Below, one piece after another: positions 16,118 through 23,023 of a stretch of 64,000 nt of DNA. Below the pieces are notes generated by a model. That model saw only the letters and a list, made by a program, of their open reading frames with translations, did no database searches and had not been told where the DNA came from. Made by a program: the position numbers and the translations under genes. The stretch comes from Actinophytocola sp963826035 (GTDB lineage: Bacteria; Actinomycetota; Actinomycetes; Mycobacteriales; Pseudonocardiaceae): positions 310,001 through 374,000 of the forward strand of contig CAWGVZ010000003.1 of the NCBI GenBank assembly GCA_963826035.1. The letters run 5' to 3'. The first letter of the stretch is position 1; each line of letters begins with the position of its first letter.

Positions 16118-16798
16118 ATGAAGGTGCTGGTGGCCGACGACGACCGGGCGATCCGTGAGTCGCTGTCACGCGCCCTGGAACTGGCGGGCTATCAGGTGGT
16201 GCCGGCGGCCGACGGGGTCGCGGCGCTGGCCGCCGTGCACGGCGCCGCCGGTACGGCAGCCCCCGTCCAGGTGATCGTGCTGGACGTGATGATGCCGGAG
16301 GTGGACGGGTTGGGGGTGTGCCGCGTGCTGCGAGCGCAGGGCGACCGGACGCCGATCCTGATGCTGACCGCCAAAGTGGACACTCCCGATCGCGTGGCGG
16401 GGCTGGACGCCGGCGCCGACGACTACCTGGTCAAGCCCTTCGAGGTCGACGAGTTGCTGGCGCGGTTGCGTGCGCTGCGGCGGCGGGCCGAACCGGCGGA
16501 GGACAGCACCGCGCTGCAGGTGGGCGATGTGCGGCTCGACCCGGCGGCGCGACGGGTGTGGCGGCACGGCGAGGAGATCGAGCTGTCCAGGACGGAGTTC
16601 GAACTACTCGAGCTACTGGCGCGCAACGCCGGAATCGTGCTGGACCACACCACCATCTACCACCGCATCTGGGGCTACGACTTCGGTCCGGCGTCCAAGA
16701 ACCTCGCCGTGTACGTCGGCTACCTGCGACGCAAGCTCGGCGGACCGGACCTCATCCACACCGTGCGCGGTGTCGGCTACACCATGCGCCGGCCATGA
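16118..16798 (+). CDS. OmpR-family response regulator
   Basis: 226 aa. The receiver domain (1-120) has acidic pocket VLVADDDRAI, phospho-Asp in VIVLDVMMPEVDG, switch LMLTAKV and Lys in DYLVKPFEVDELLARLR. The winged helix (about 130-226) ends in VYVGYLRRKLGGPDLIHTVR then GVGYTMRRP, the OmpR/PhoB signature. Overall it resembles the MprA/TcrX group. It overlaps its kinase gene by 4 bp (ATGA). Confidence 0.95.
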   Translation: MKVLVADDDRAIRESLSRALELAGYQVVPAADGVAALAAVHGAAGTAAPVQVIVLDVMMPEVDGLGVCRVLRAQGDRTPILMLTAKVDTPDRVAGLDAGADDYLVKPFEVDELLARLRALRRRAEPAEDSTALQVGDVRLDPAARRVWRHGEEIELSRTEFELLELLARNAGIVLDHTTIYHRIWGYDFGPASKNLAVYVGYLRRKLGGPDLIHTVRGVGYTMRRP

Positions 16799-18156
16799 AC
16801 CTGCGCACCAAGTTCGCCCTCGCGTTCGCCGTCGTCGCGGGTTTGGCCATCAGCGCGGCCATGGTGTTGAGCTTCAACGCGATGGCCAGCCTGCTGAAGG
16901 TGAACACCGAGCAGACGTTCCGCGCGCTCATCGACTCGGTGGACGCCGAGGCACGGCGGACCGCACTGGCCCCACCCGACTTCGCCTCCCCCACCGACCC
17001 GGCGGGCGTGGCGGCCCGAGTGGTCAACTCCCGGCAGGTCCTCGCGCAGATTCTCGACGGAGATGGCCAGGTCAGGGTGCCGGACGAGGAGCAGCCGCCG
17101 ATTCCCGTTGACCGTACGGACCGCGCGCTGGCCGCCAGCCCCACGCCAGGCGCCCAGGCCGAACGCGAGTTCACGGCGGACGGCGAACGATTCCAGCTGG
17201 TGACCGTCGCGCTCGGCGGCGAGCGCGGCGCCGTCCAACTCGCCCAGCGAGCCACCCAGACCGACCGGCTGCTGCGAGACCTCCGGCAGGCGATGCTGCT
17301 CGTCGGGCTGGCGGTGTTCGTCCTGGCCGGGCTGGCGGGCTGGATCGCCGCCGACCGGGTCACCCGCCGGCTGACCCGGCTCACCGGCACAGCCGAGCGG
17401 GTGGCGGCCAGCGGTCAGTTCGACACGCCCGTGCCGTGGGCCGGCCGGGACGAGGTGGGCCGGCTCAGCGCCGCCTTGCGCACCATGCTCGACCAGCTCG
17501 GACAGGCACACGAGGACCAGCGCCGGCTGCTGCAGGACGCCGGCCACGAACTGAAGACCCCGCTGACCAGCATCCGGACCAACGTCACGGTGCTGCACCG
17601 GATCGACGAGCTCGCCCCCGAAGCGCGAACCCGCCTGATCGACGACCTGGACAGCGAAACCCGGGAACTCGTGGCCCTCGCCAACGAGCTGATCGAACTG
17701 GCCAGCGGGCAACACCAGGAAGAACCGCCAGACCGCGTCGACCTGGCGGCTCTCGCGCATCAGGTCGCCGAACGCGCCGGCCGGCGCAGCGGCCGCCAGG
17801 TGATCACGCAGGCCCACGAGGCACTCGTGCACGGCCAGCCGACCGCGTTGGAACGCGCGCTGAGCAACCTGGTGGACAACGCCGTGAAGTTCGCACCGGA
17901 AACCGAGCCGATCGAGATCGAGGTGCGACCCGGCCGGATCACCGTGCTGGACCGCGGCCCAGGCATCGCCGAAGCCGACGCCACCCGGGTGTTCGACCGG
18001 TTCTACCGGGCGAGCACGGCGCGCGGACTACCCGGCTCCGGCCTCGGTTTGGCGCTCGTGCGCAAGGTGGCGCGCGCCCACGGCGGCGAGGTGTTCGCCA
18101 CCCGGCGACCCGGCGGCGGCGCGGCCGTCGGCTTCACCCTCGACGTCTCGGAATAG
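16795..18156 (+). CDS. Sensor histidine kinase (MprB-like)
   Basis: 453 aa from the ATG at 16795. Two membrane helices (about 8-28 and 163-183) enclose an extracytoplasmic sensor of about 130 residues. Then HAMP (VTRRLTRLTGTAERVAASGQ), HisKA with phospho-His in LLQDAGHELKTPLTSIRTN, and an ATPase domain: N-box NLVDNAVKFAP, G1 LDRGPGIAE, F-box RVFDRFYRA, G2 GSGLGLALVRKVA. All core residues are present. Partner of the overlapping response regulator. The signal is unknown; the closeness of a ferric-reductase-like gene hints at redox or envelope stress. Confidence 0.95.
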   Translation: MNLRTKFALAFAVVAGLAISAAMVLSFNAMASLLKVNTEQTFRALIDSVDAEARRTALAPPDFASPTDPAGVAARVVNSRQVLAQILDGDGQVRVPDEEQPPIPVDRTDRALAASPTPGAQAEREFTADGERFQLVTVALGGERGAVQLAQRATQTDRLLRDLRQAMLLVGLAVFVLAGLAGWIAADRVTRRLTRLTGTAERVAASGQFDTPVPWAGRDEVGRLSAALRTMLDQLGQAHEDQRRLLQDAGHELKTPLTSIRTNVTVLHRIDELAPEARTRLIDDLDSETRELVALANELIELASGQHQEEPPDRVDLAALAHQVAERAGRRSGRQVITQAHEALVHGQPTALERALSNLVDNAVKFAPETEPIEIEVRPGRITVLDRGPGIAEADATRVFDRFYRASTARGLPGSGLGLALVRKVARAHGGEVFATRRPGGGAAVGFTLDVSE

Positions 18157-18165
18157 GCTTTCCCC

Positions 18166-19272
18166 GTGATCAACGTTCGGCGGATCTCGGAGCTGTGGTT
18201 TCTCCCGATCGGGCTGCTGCTCTTCGTCGGGTCGCTTCTGCCGGCGCTGCAGGGGAACGGGACACAGTTCGGCGGCATGCCGGCCCGCCCCTTCGACGCG
18301 CTGGCCCTCGTGGGGGTCGCCCTCCAGTGCGTGCCGCTCGCCGTGTGCGGCCGGTGGCCGGTCGCCTGTTTCGCGCTGGTGTCGCTCGGCTTCGCCGTCG
18401 ACCAGCTTGGCGGTTATCACTCGTTCGCGGGCACGGCGCTGCCCATCGCGTTGCTGAACGTGGGATTACGGCTGGACCGGGGCCGGCGCGCCACCGCACT
18501 CGTGTTCTCCGTGGCGTATGTGCCGTTCGCGGCCTCGTTCCGCCTACTCGGTGCGGGCGAGACGCTGACCGAGTACGTGGTGTTCTACCTGATGTTGGTC
18601 CTCGCGTGGGGGATCGGGACGCAGCTGCGTGCCAGCCGGATCGCGGAGGCCGACCGTCGTCGCCGGATCGCCGAGGACACCCGCGCCGCCGAACGCGCCC
18701 GGCTCGCCCGCGAGCTCCACGACGTCGTGACCCACCATGTGACGGCCATGGTCGTGCAGACCGAGGCGGCACGATATCTGACGGCGGCGCCCGATCGCCT
18801 CGACCAGTCCCTGGCCGCCGTCACCGACACCGGCCGACAGGCTCTCACCGACCTGCGGCACCTGCTCGACGTGCTCAACCCGCCGGCCGCCGACGGCCTC
18901 CGCACGCTCGTGGAGCGGACGCGCCGGGCCGGGCAACCGGTGGAGTTCACTGAGGAGGGCACGCCGGCGGAGTCGACCGGCAGCGCCGGCCCCGTGGCCT
19001 ACCGGGTCGTGCAGGAGGCACTCACCAACGCCCTCAAGTACGCCCACGGCAGCCGCACCTCGGTCCAGGTCCACCACGGCGACAGCGAGATCACCGTGGA
19101 GGTCAGCACGGACAGTGCGGCCGCACCGGAGGAGTCTCCCGGCGGAAGCGGGCGGGGCCTGGCCGGACTCCGCGAACGGGTCGACGTCCTGGGCGGCGAC
19201 TTCAGCGCGGGCACCAGCACGGGCGGCGGCTTCTACGTGCGAGCACGGATCCCCGCAGGGAGCCACTCATGA
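18166..19272 (+). CDS. NarL-type sensor histidine kinase (HisKA_3)
   Basis: 368 aa from the GTG at 18166. About five hydrophobic segments in residues 1-150 form the membrane sensor. Phospho-His lies in ARLARELHDVVTHHVTAMVV (HisKA_3). The ATPase domain has VVQEALTNALKYAHGS and GRGLAGLRERVDVLGGDFSA. The DesK/NarX-like kinase phosphorylates the next gene's product, which it overlaps by 4 bp. It begins only 9 bp after the previous kinase stop, so the four signalling genes may be one transcript. Confidence 0.93.
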   Translation: MINVRRISELWFLPIGLLLFVGSLLPALQGNGTQFGGMPARPFDALALVGVALQCVPLAVCGRWPVACFALVSLGFAVDQLGGYHSFAGTALPIALLNVGLRLDRGRRATALVFSVAYVPFAASFRLLGAGETLTEYVVFYLMLVLAWGIGTQLRASRIAEADRRRRIAEDTRAAERARLARELHDVVTHHVTAMVVQTEAARYLTAAPDRLDQSLAAVTDTGRQALTDLRHLLDVLNPPAADGLRTLVERTRRAGQPVEFTEEGTPAESTGSAGPVAYRVVQEALTNALKYAHGSRTSVQVHHGDSEITVEVSTDSAAAPEESPGGSGRGLAGLRERVDVLGGDFSAGTSTGGGFYVRARIPAGSHS

Positions 19273-19937
19273 CGGAGACACTCCAGCCGACCCGGGTCCT
19301 GGTCTGCGACGACCAGGTGCTGGTCCGCACCGGGCTGGTGACGATCATCGACGCGCAACCCGACCTCGAGGTGGCGGGCGAGTGCGGCGACGGGCAGGCG
19401 GCCGTCGACCTGGCCGGCCGGCTGAGCCCGGACGTCGTGGTGATGGACGTACGCATGCCGGTGCTCGACGGCATCGCGGCCACCCGCCTGCTGGCCGGCG
19501 CCGACGTGCCCCGGCCCGTCAAGGTGCTCGTGGTGACCACGTTCAACCTCGACGAGTACGTCTATGAGGCGCTGCGCGCCGGAGCGAGCGGGTTCCTGCT
19601 CAAGGACACCCCGCCCGCCCAACTGCTGCACGGCATCCGGACGGTGGCGACGGGCGCCGCGCTGCTGGACCCGGAGGTGACGCGCCAGCTGGTGGGCAGG
19701 TACGCCACCCGGATCCGGCCCACCAAGGGCGACCCGCGGGACGTCCCGCTGACGCCCCGCGAGCTGGAGGTCCTCCGCCTGATCGCGGACGGCCTGTCGA
19801 ACAGCGAGATCGCCGCGACCCTCGTGATCAGCCAGGAGACCGTCAAGACCTTCGTGTCACGCATGCTCGCCAAACTCGGACTCCGCGACCGCGTCCAGGC
19901 TGTCGTCTACGCCTACCGCCACGGCCTGGTCACCTGA
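19269..19937 (+). CDS. NarL/FixJ-family response regulator
   Basis: 222 aa. Receiver domain: VLVCDDQVLVRTGLV, phospho-Asp in VVVMDVRMPVLDGIAATRLL, Lys in ASGFLLKDTPPAQLLHGIR. LuxR-type DNA-binding domain: LTPRELEVLRLIADGLSNSE then IAATLVISQETVKTFVSRML. Complete for the family. Its targets are not visible in the window. Confidence 0.95.
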   Translation: MTETLQPTRVLVCDDQVLVRTGLVTIIDAQPDLEVAGECGDGQAAVDLAGRLSPDVVVMDVRMPVLDGIAATRLLAGADVPRPVKVLVVTTFNLDEYVYEALRAGASGFLLKDTPPAQLLHGIRTVATGAALLDPEVTRQLVGRYATRIRPTKGDPRDVPLTPRELEVLRLIADGLSNSEIAATLVISQETVKTFVSRMLAKLGLRDRVQAVVYAYRHGLVT

Positions 19938-19938
19938 C

Positions 19939-20829
19939 CTACCGCACGGCCTCCGCAGCGATGCGCTGGATCGCCCGGACGGCGAGGTCGGGCTGGTCGA
20001 CGTAGATGTAGTGCCCGCTGTCCGTGGCGGTGCTCAGGTTGCTGCGGTTGGACAGCGCGAGCCATTTCCGCTGGCCTTCGCCCCACGCCCGCTCCAGGTC
20101 CGCCCCGTACTCGGGAACGGCCTCGAGGTCCGGCTTCCCACGCTGGATCACTTCCACCGGGATGTCCCCGGCCGAGCGGACCTCCCCGTCGGGGACCGCG
20201 AGCTTCTCCGGGTTCTCCCCCTGAAGGATGGCCAGGGTCTGATCACGCAACTCGGTAGCCGGACCGGTGGCGGACTCGGGGACCTCCGCCTCGAGGTCGG
20301 CGCTCTGCGTGGGTGAGGTGGCGTCCATCAGGACCAACCCCTTGACCCGGTCCTGGTGGTCGGGGGCGTACCTGGCGGCGATCACCCCGCCCAGCGAGTG
20401 CCCGGCCAGGACGACCGGCGCGTCACCGGCGACCCGGTCGATCACCGCGGTCAGCACCTTCCCCGTGCTCTCGAGGGTCTGCGGCTCACCGGGCTGGTCG
20501 CTGGCGCCCGCGCCGAGCCGGTCGTAGGAACAGACGCGGTCCCCCTCGCCCAGGGTCTCCTGGATGCCGGCCACCTTGTCCAGCCCATCGCCTCCCCCGT
20601 GCAGGAGAACGATGACCGGCTTGCCTTCCGCCGGACTGCCCGAACAGGACACGGTCACCGACCGGCCGTCCACGTCAAGATTCTCGGTGCCGGTGAACGA
20701 GTCCTGATCGTCCGCCGGTTCGGTGGTGGTGCTCGTGGGCGGGTTCGCTTCCGCTTGTGGGGCATCCTCGCAGCCGGTCAGCGCCACACCAGCCACCGCG
20801 CAGCACAGCGCGATCCACGACAGTCGCAT
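19939..20829 (-). CDS. Secreted lipoprotein alpha/beta hydrolase
   Basis: 296 aa from the ATG at 20829 (AAGGAG ribosome site). A lipoprotein signal ends at LTGC (Cys20), followed by a Thr/Pro/Glu-rich linker. The hydrolase domain has oxyanion motif VLLHGGGDGLD, nucleophile VVLAGHSLGGVIAARYAP, acid region VLMDATSP and catalytic His in TDSGHYIYVDQPDLA. It is probably an esterase or lipase-like enzyme on the outer face of the membrane. Convergent with the NarL regulator, 1 bp apart. Confidence 0.88.
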   Translation of the reverse strand: MRLSWIALCCAVAGVALTGCEDAPQAEANPPTSTTTEPADDQDSFTGTENLDVDGRSVTVSCSGSPAEGKPVIVLLHGGGDGLDKVAGIQETLGEGDRVCSYDRLGAGASDQPGEPQTLESTGKVLTAVIDRVAGDAPVVLAGHSLGGVIAARYAPDHQDRVKGLVLMDATSPTQSADLEAEVPESATGPATELRDQTLAILQGENPEKLAVPDGEVRSAGDIPVEVIQRGKPDLEAVPEYGADLERAWGEGQRKWLALSNRSNLSTATDSGHYIYVDQPDLAVRAIQRIAAEAVR

Positions 20830-20949
20830 GAAGACTCCTTCGCCAGACACCACGGCCCAAGCGCCGCGGTGGCCCCGAAGGCTAGGGATTCGGCGGTCCG
20901 AAGTCGTCACCACACAGTGGACACCCGCAGGTAGCTCGCACGGGGGACG

Positions 20950-23001
20950 TCAGTTGAGGTTCGAGCGGAGGAAACGGTCCGAGCCGTCGGGTTCACCGCC
21001 GTTGTTGTCGGCATTGGTGGTACCGAACCAGATGGCGTTCTCACCCGGCACCGCCGCCACCGCCCGCAGCCGGCCATACGTACCAGTGAAGTGCGACGTC
21101 ACCGTGCCGACACTCTCTCCGTTGAGCACGATCCGCCACAACCGCTCCCCACGCAGCGCCGCCATGTACAGCGCACCGTTGGCGAAGGCCAGCCCGCTCG
21201 GCGACGCCGAGGACACCGACCACGTCCGCTTGGGGTTGGTCATGCCGGAGGTGTCGCAGTTGCCCTCACACGTCGGCCAGCCGTAGTTGCGGCCCGCCTG
21301 GATCAGGTTCAGCTCGTCGACCGAGGAGTTGCCCAGTTCGGACGACCACAGCCGCCCGGCCGCATCCCACGCGAGGCCCTGCGGGTTGCGGTGCCCGAGG
21401 CTGTAAACCCTGGTCCCGAACGGGTTTCCCGGCGCCGCGGCGCCGGTCTTCGTGACCCGCAGGATCTTGCCGTTGAGCGAGTTCCGGTCCTGCGCCAGGT
21501 TGCTCTGCTGCGCGTCACCCGTGGTGGCGTACAGGAACCCGTCCGGGCCGAACCGGATCCGGCCGCCGTTGTGGTACCGGTTCTTCCTGATCCCCGTGAC
21601 GATGGCCGTGTACCCGGACAGCGCCGACCCGGTGAACGTCATCTTCGCGATCCGGTTGCCGTCCGACGAGGTGTGCATGAAGAACACCTCCTGGTCGGTC
21701 GTGCCGTTCCAGGTCGGCGAGAACGCGACGCCCATCAGGCCGCCCTCGCCGTCGGTGGTCTGGCTGCCCGGCACCGTGCCGACCTGTGTCTTGCCGCTGC
21801 CGTTCTTGTTGATCCGGAACACCCGGAAGGAGTCCCGCTCGGTGACGAGCGCGAACGTGCCGTCCGGCGACCAGGACAGGTCCCACGGAATGCTCCACCC
21901 GCTGGACACCTGCGCCGGGCTGCCGGGGTTGTTGCCTCCGCCGCACGCGCTGGTGGTGAAGCTGACCGGCGGGCTTTCCGCCGAGGTGTTGCCGGCCGCG
22001 TCCTTGGCCACCACGTGCACCGTGTACGCGGTGCCGCAGGCCAGCACGGTCACCGCCCTGCTCGCCGGCGGCGGGGTGCCCGTCACCGAGTCGAGCACCG
22101 CGTCGTTCGCGTGGTTGCGGATGTCGTACCGGGTGACGCCACGGTTGTCGGTCGACGCGGTCCAGCTGAGGGTGGCGCCCGTCTGCCCGACGTTCGACAC
22201 GACCGGCTGACCCGGTGCGGTGGGCGGCGTCGGGTCACCGGGGTCGGCGGTCGTCGTGCACACCACCTCGGGACTCGAGTCCGACACGTTGCCGGCGGCG
22301 TCCCGGCCGAACACCGACAGCTGGTAGCGCGTGCTGGGCCGCAGGCCGGTCAGCCGGTACGGCGAACCCGGCGCCTCGGCGATCTTCTGGCCGAGGAAGT
22401 AGATGTCGTAGGCGACCACGGCCACCGTAGTGATGTCGTCGTCGGTCGACGCGGGCCAGGTCAGCGTGAGCGAGTCGTGGCCGATGTCGGCGCACGCCGG
22501 TTGCCCCGGCGGGGTCGGTGGCTGGGTGTCGGCCGGCGGGCCGACCTGCAGCCGGTCGAGGTTGGGGCCGCCGTTGGCGGTCGTGGCCGTGACCCGGATG
22601 GTGTTGGCGCCGGCGACCAGGGTGGCGTTGAGCGTGCCGTCCTGCCAGGTGCTCCACGCGCCGGTGCCGGGGAAGCTCCGCGCGCCGGCGGCGAGCGTGC
22701 CGTTGATCGTCACGTCCATGGGCCGGTCGGTGGTGGTGCCGTTGGCGAACCGGAACACCAGGGCGGCCGGGCCGGTCGCGGCGGCGGTCACCGCGAACTC
22801 GACGTAGCTGCCGACCACGTTGTCCAGGTTGACGAAGCCCGAACCCGTGAACCCGGCGTGGTTGGACTCCACCACGCCCTGCGAGATCGTCGCGCTCTCC
22901 GCCTGGTGGTCGACGGCCGCCGCGTGTGCCTGCCCGGTGGCGACCAGTCCGGTCGGCACCAGCGCGGCGACCGCGAGCATCGCCAGAACCCGTCTCCTCA
23001 T
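20950..23001 (-). CDS. Secreted PQQ-dependent sugar dehydrogenase with CBM35 and two fibronectin type III domains
   Basis: 683 aa. Signal peptide 1-28 (ending GQAHA). A CBM35 domain (about 30-155: DHQAESATISQGVVESNHAG, GGPNLDRLQV) is followed by two FN3 modules (about 165-250 and 258-350), then a GSDH/soluble glucose dehydrogenase beta-propeller (about 360-683: GWSIPWDLSWSPDGTFALVT, RYHNGGRIRFGPDGFLYATT, LGHRNPQGLAWDAAGRLWSS, GRNYGWPTCEGNCD). Likely oxidises sugar units at the cell exterior. It lies 22 bp after the GH5-PL6 gene, whose CBM35 is closely similar, so the two form an operon acting on the same carbohydrate. Confidence 0.92.
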   Translation of the reverse strand: MRRRVLAMLAVAALVPTGLVATGQAHAAAVDHQAESATISQGVVESNHAGFTGSGFVNLDNVVGSYVEFAVTAAATGPAALVFRFANGTTTDRPMDVTINGTLAAGARSFPGTGAWSTWQDGTLNATLVAGANTIRVTATTANGGPNLDRLQVGPPADTQPPTPPGQPACADIGHDSLTLTWPASTDDDITTVAVVAYDIYFLGQKIAEAPGSPYRLTGLRPSTRYQLSVFGRDAAGNVSDSSPEVVCTTTADPGDPTPPTAPGQPVVSNVGQTGATLSWTASTDNRGVTRYDIRNHANDAVLDSVTGTPPPASRAVTVLACGTAYTVHVVAKDAAGNTSAESPPVSFTTSACGGGNNPGSPAQVSSGWSIPWDLSWSPDGTFALVTERDSFRVFRINKNGSGKTQVGTVPGSQTTDGEGGLMGVAFSPTWNGTTDQEVFFMHTSSDGNRIAKMTFTGSALSGYTAIVTGIRKNRYHNGGRIRFGPDGFLYATTGDAQQSNLAQDRNSLNGKILRVTKTGAAAPGNPFGTRVYSLGHRNPQGLAWDAAGRLWSSELGNSSVDELNLIQAGRNYGWPTCEGNCDTSGMTNPKRTWSVSSASPSGLAFANGALYMAALRGERLWRIVLNGESVGTVTSHFTGTYGRLRAVAAVPGENAIWFGTTNADNNGGEPDGSDRFLRSNLN

Positions 23002-23023
23002 AGCTGATCCTCTCTGCTGTCTG

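Noticed and set aside
15936..16121. Short + strand frame inside the long hairpin
   Set aside because: The reading mirrors itself on both strands because of the inverted repeat and has no domain.
21091..23007. Open frame of about 640 codons on the + strand
   Set aside because: Antisense to the PQQ dehydrogenase gene; composition is Arg/Gly-rich and featureless.
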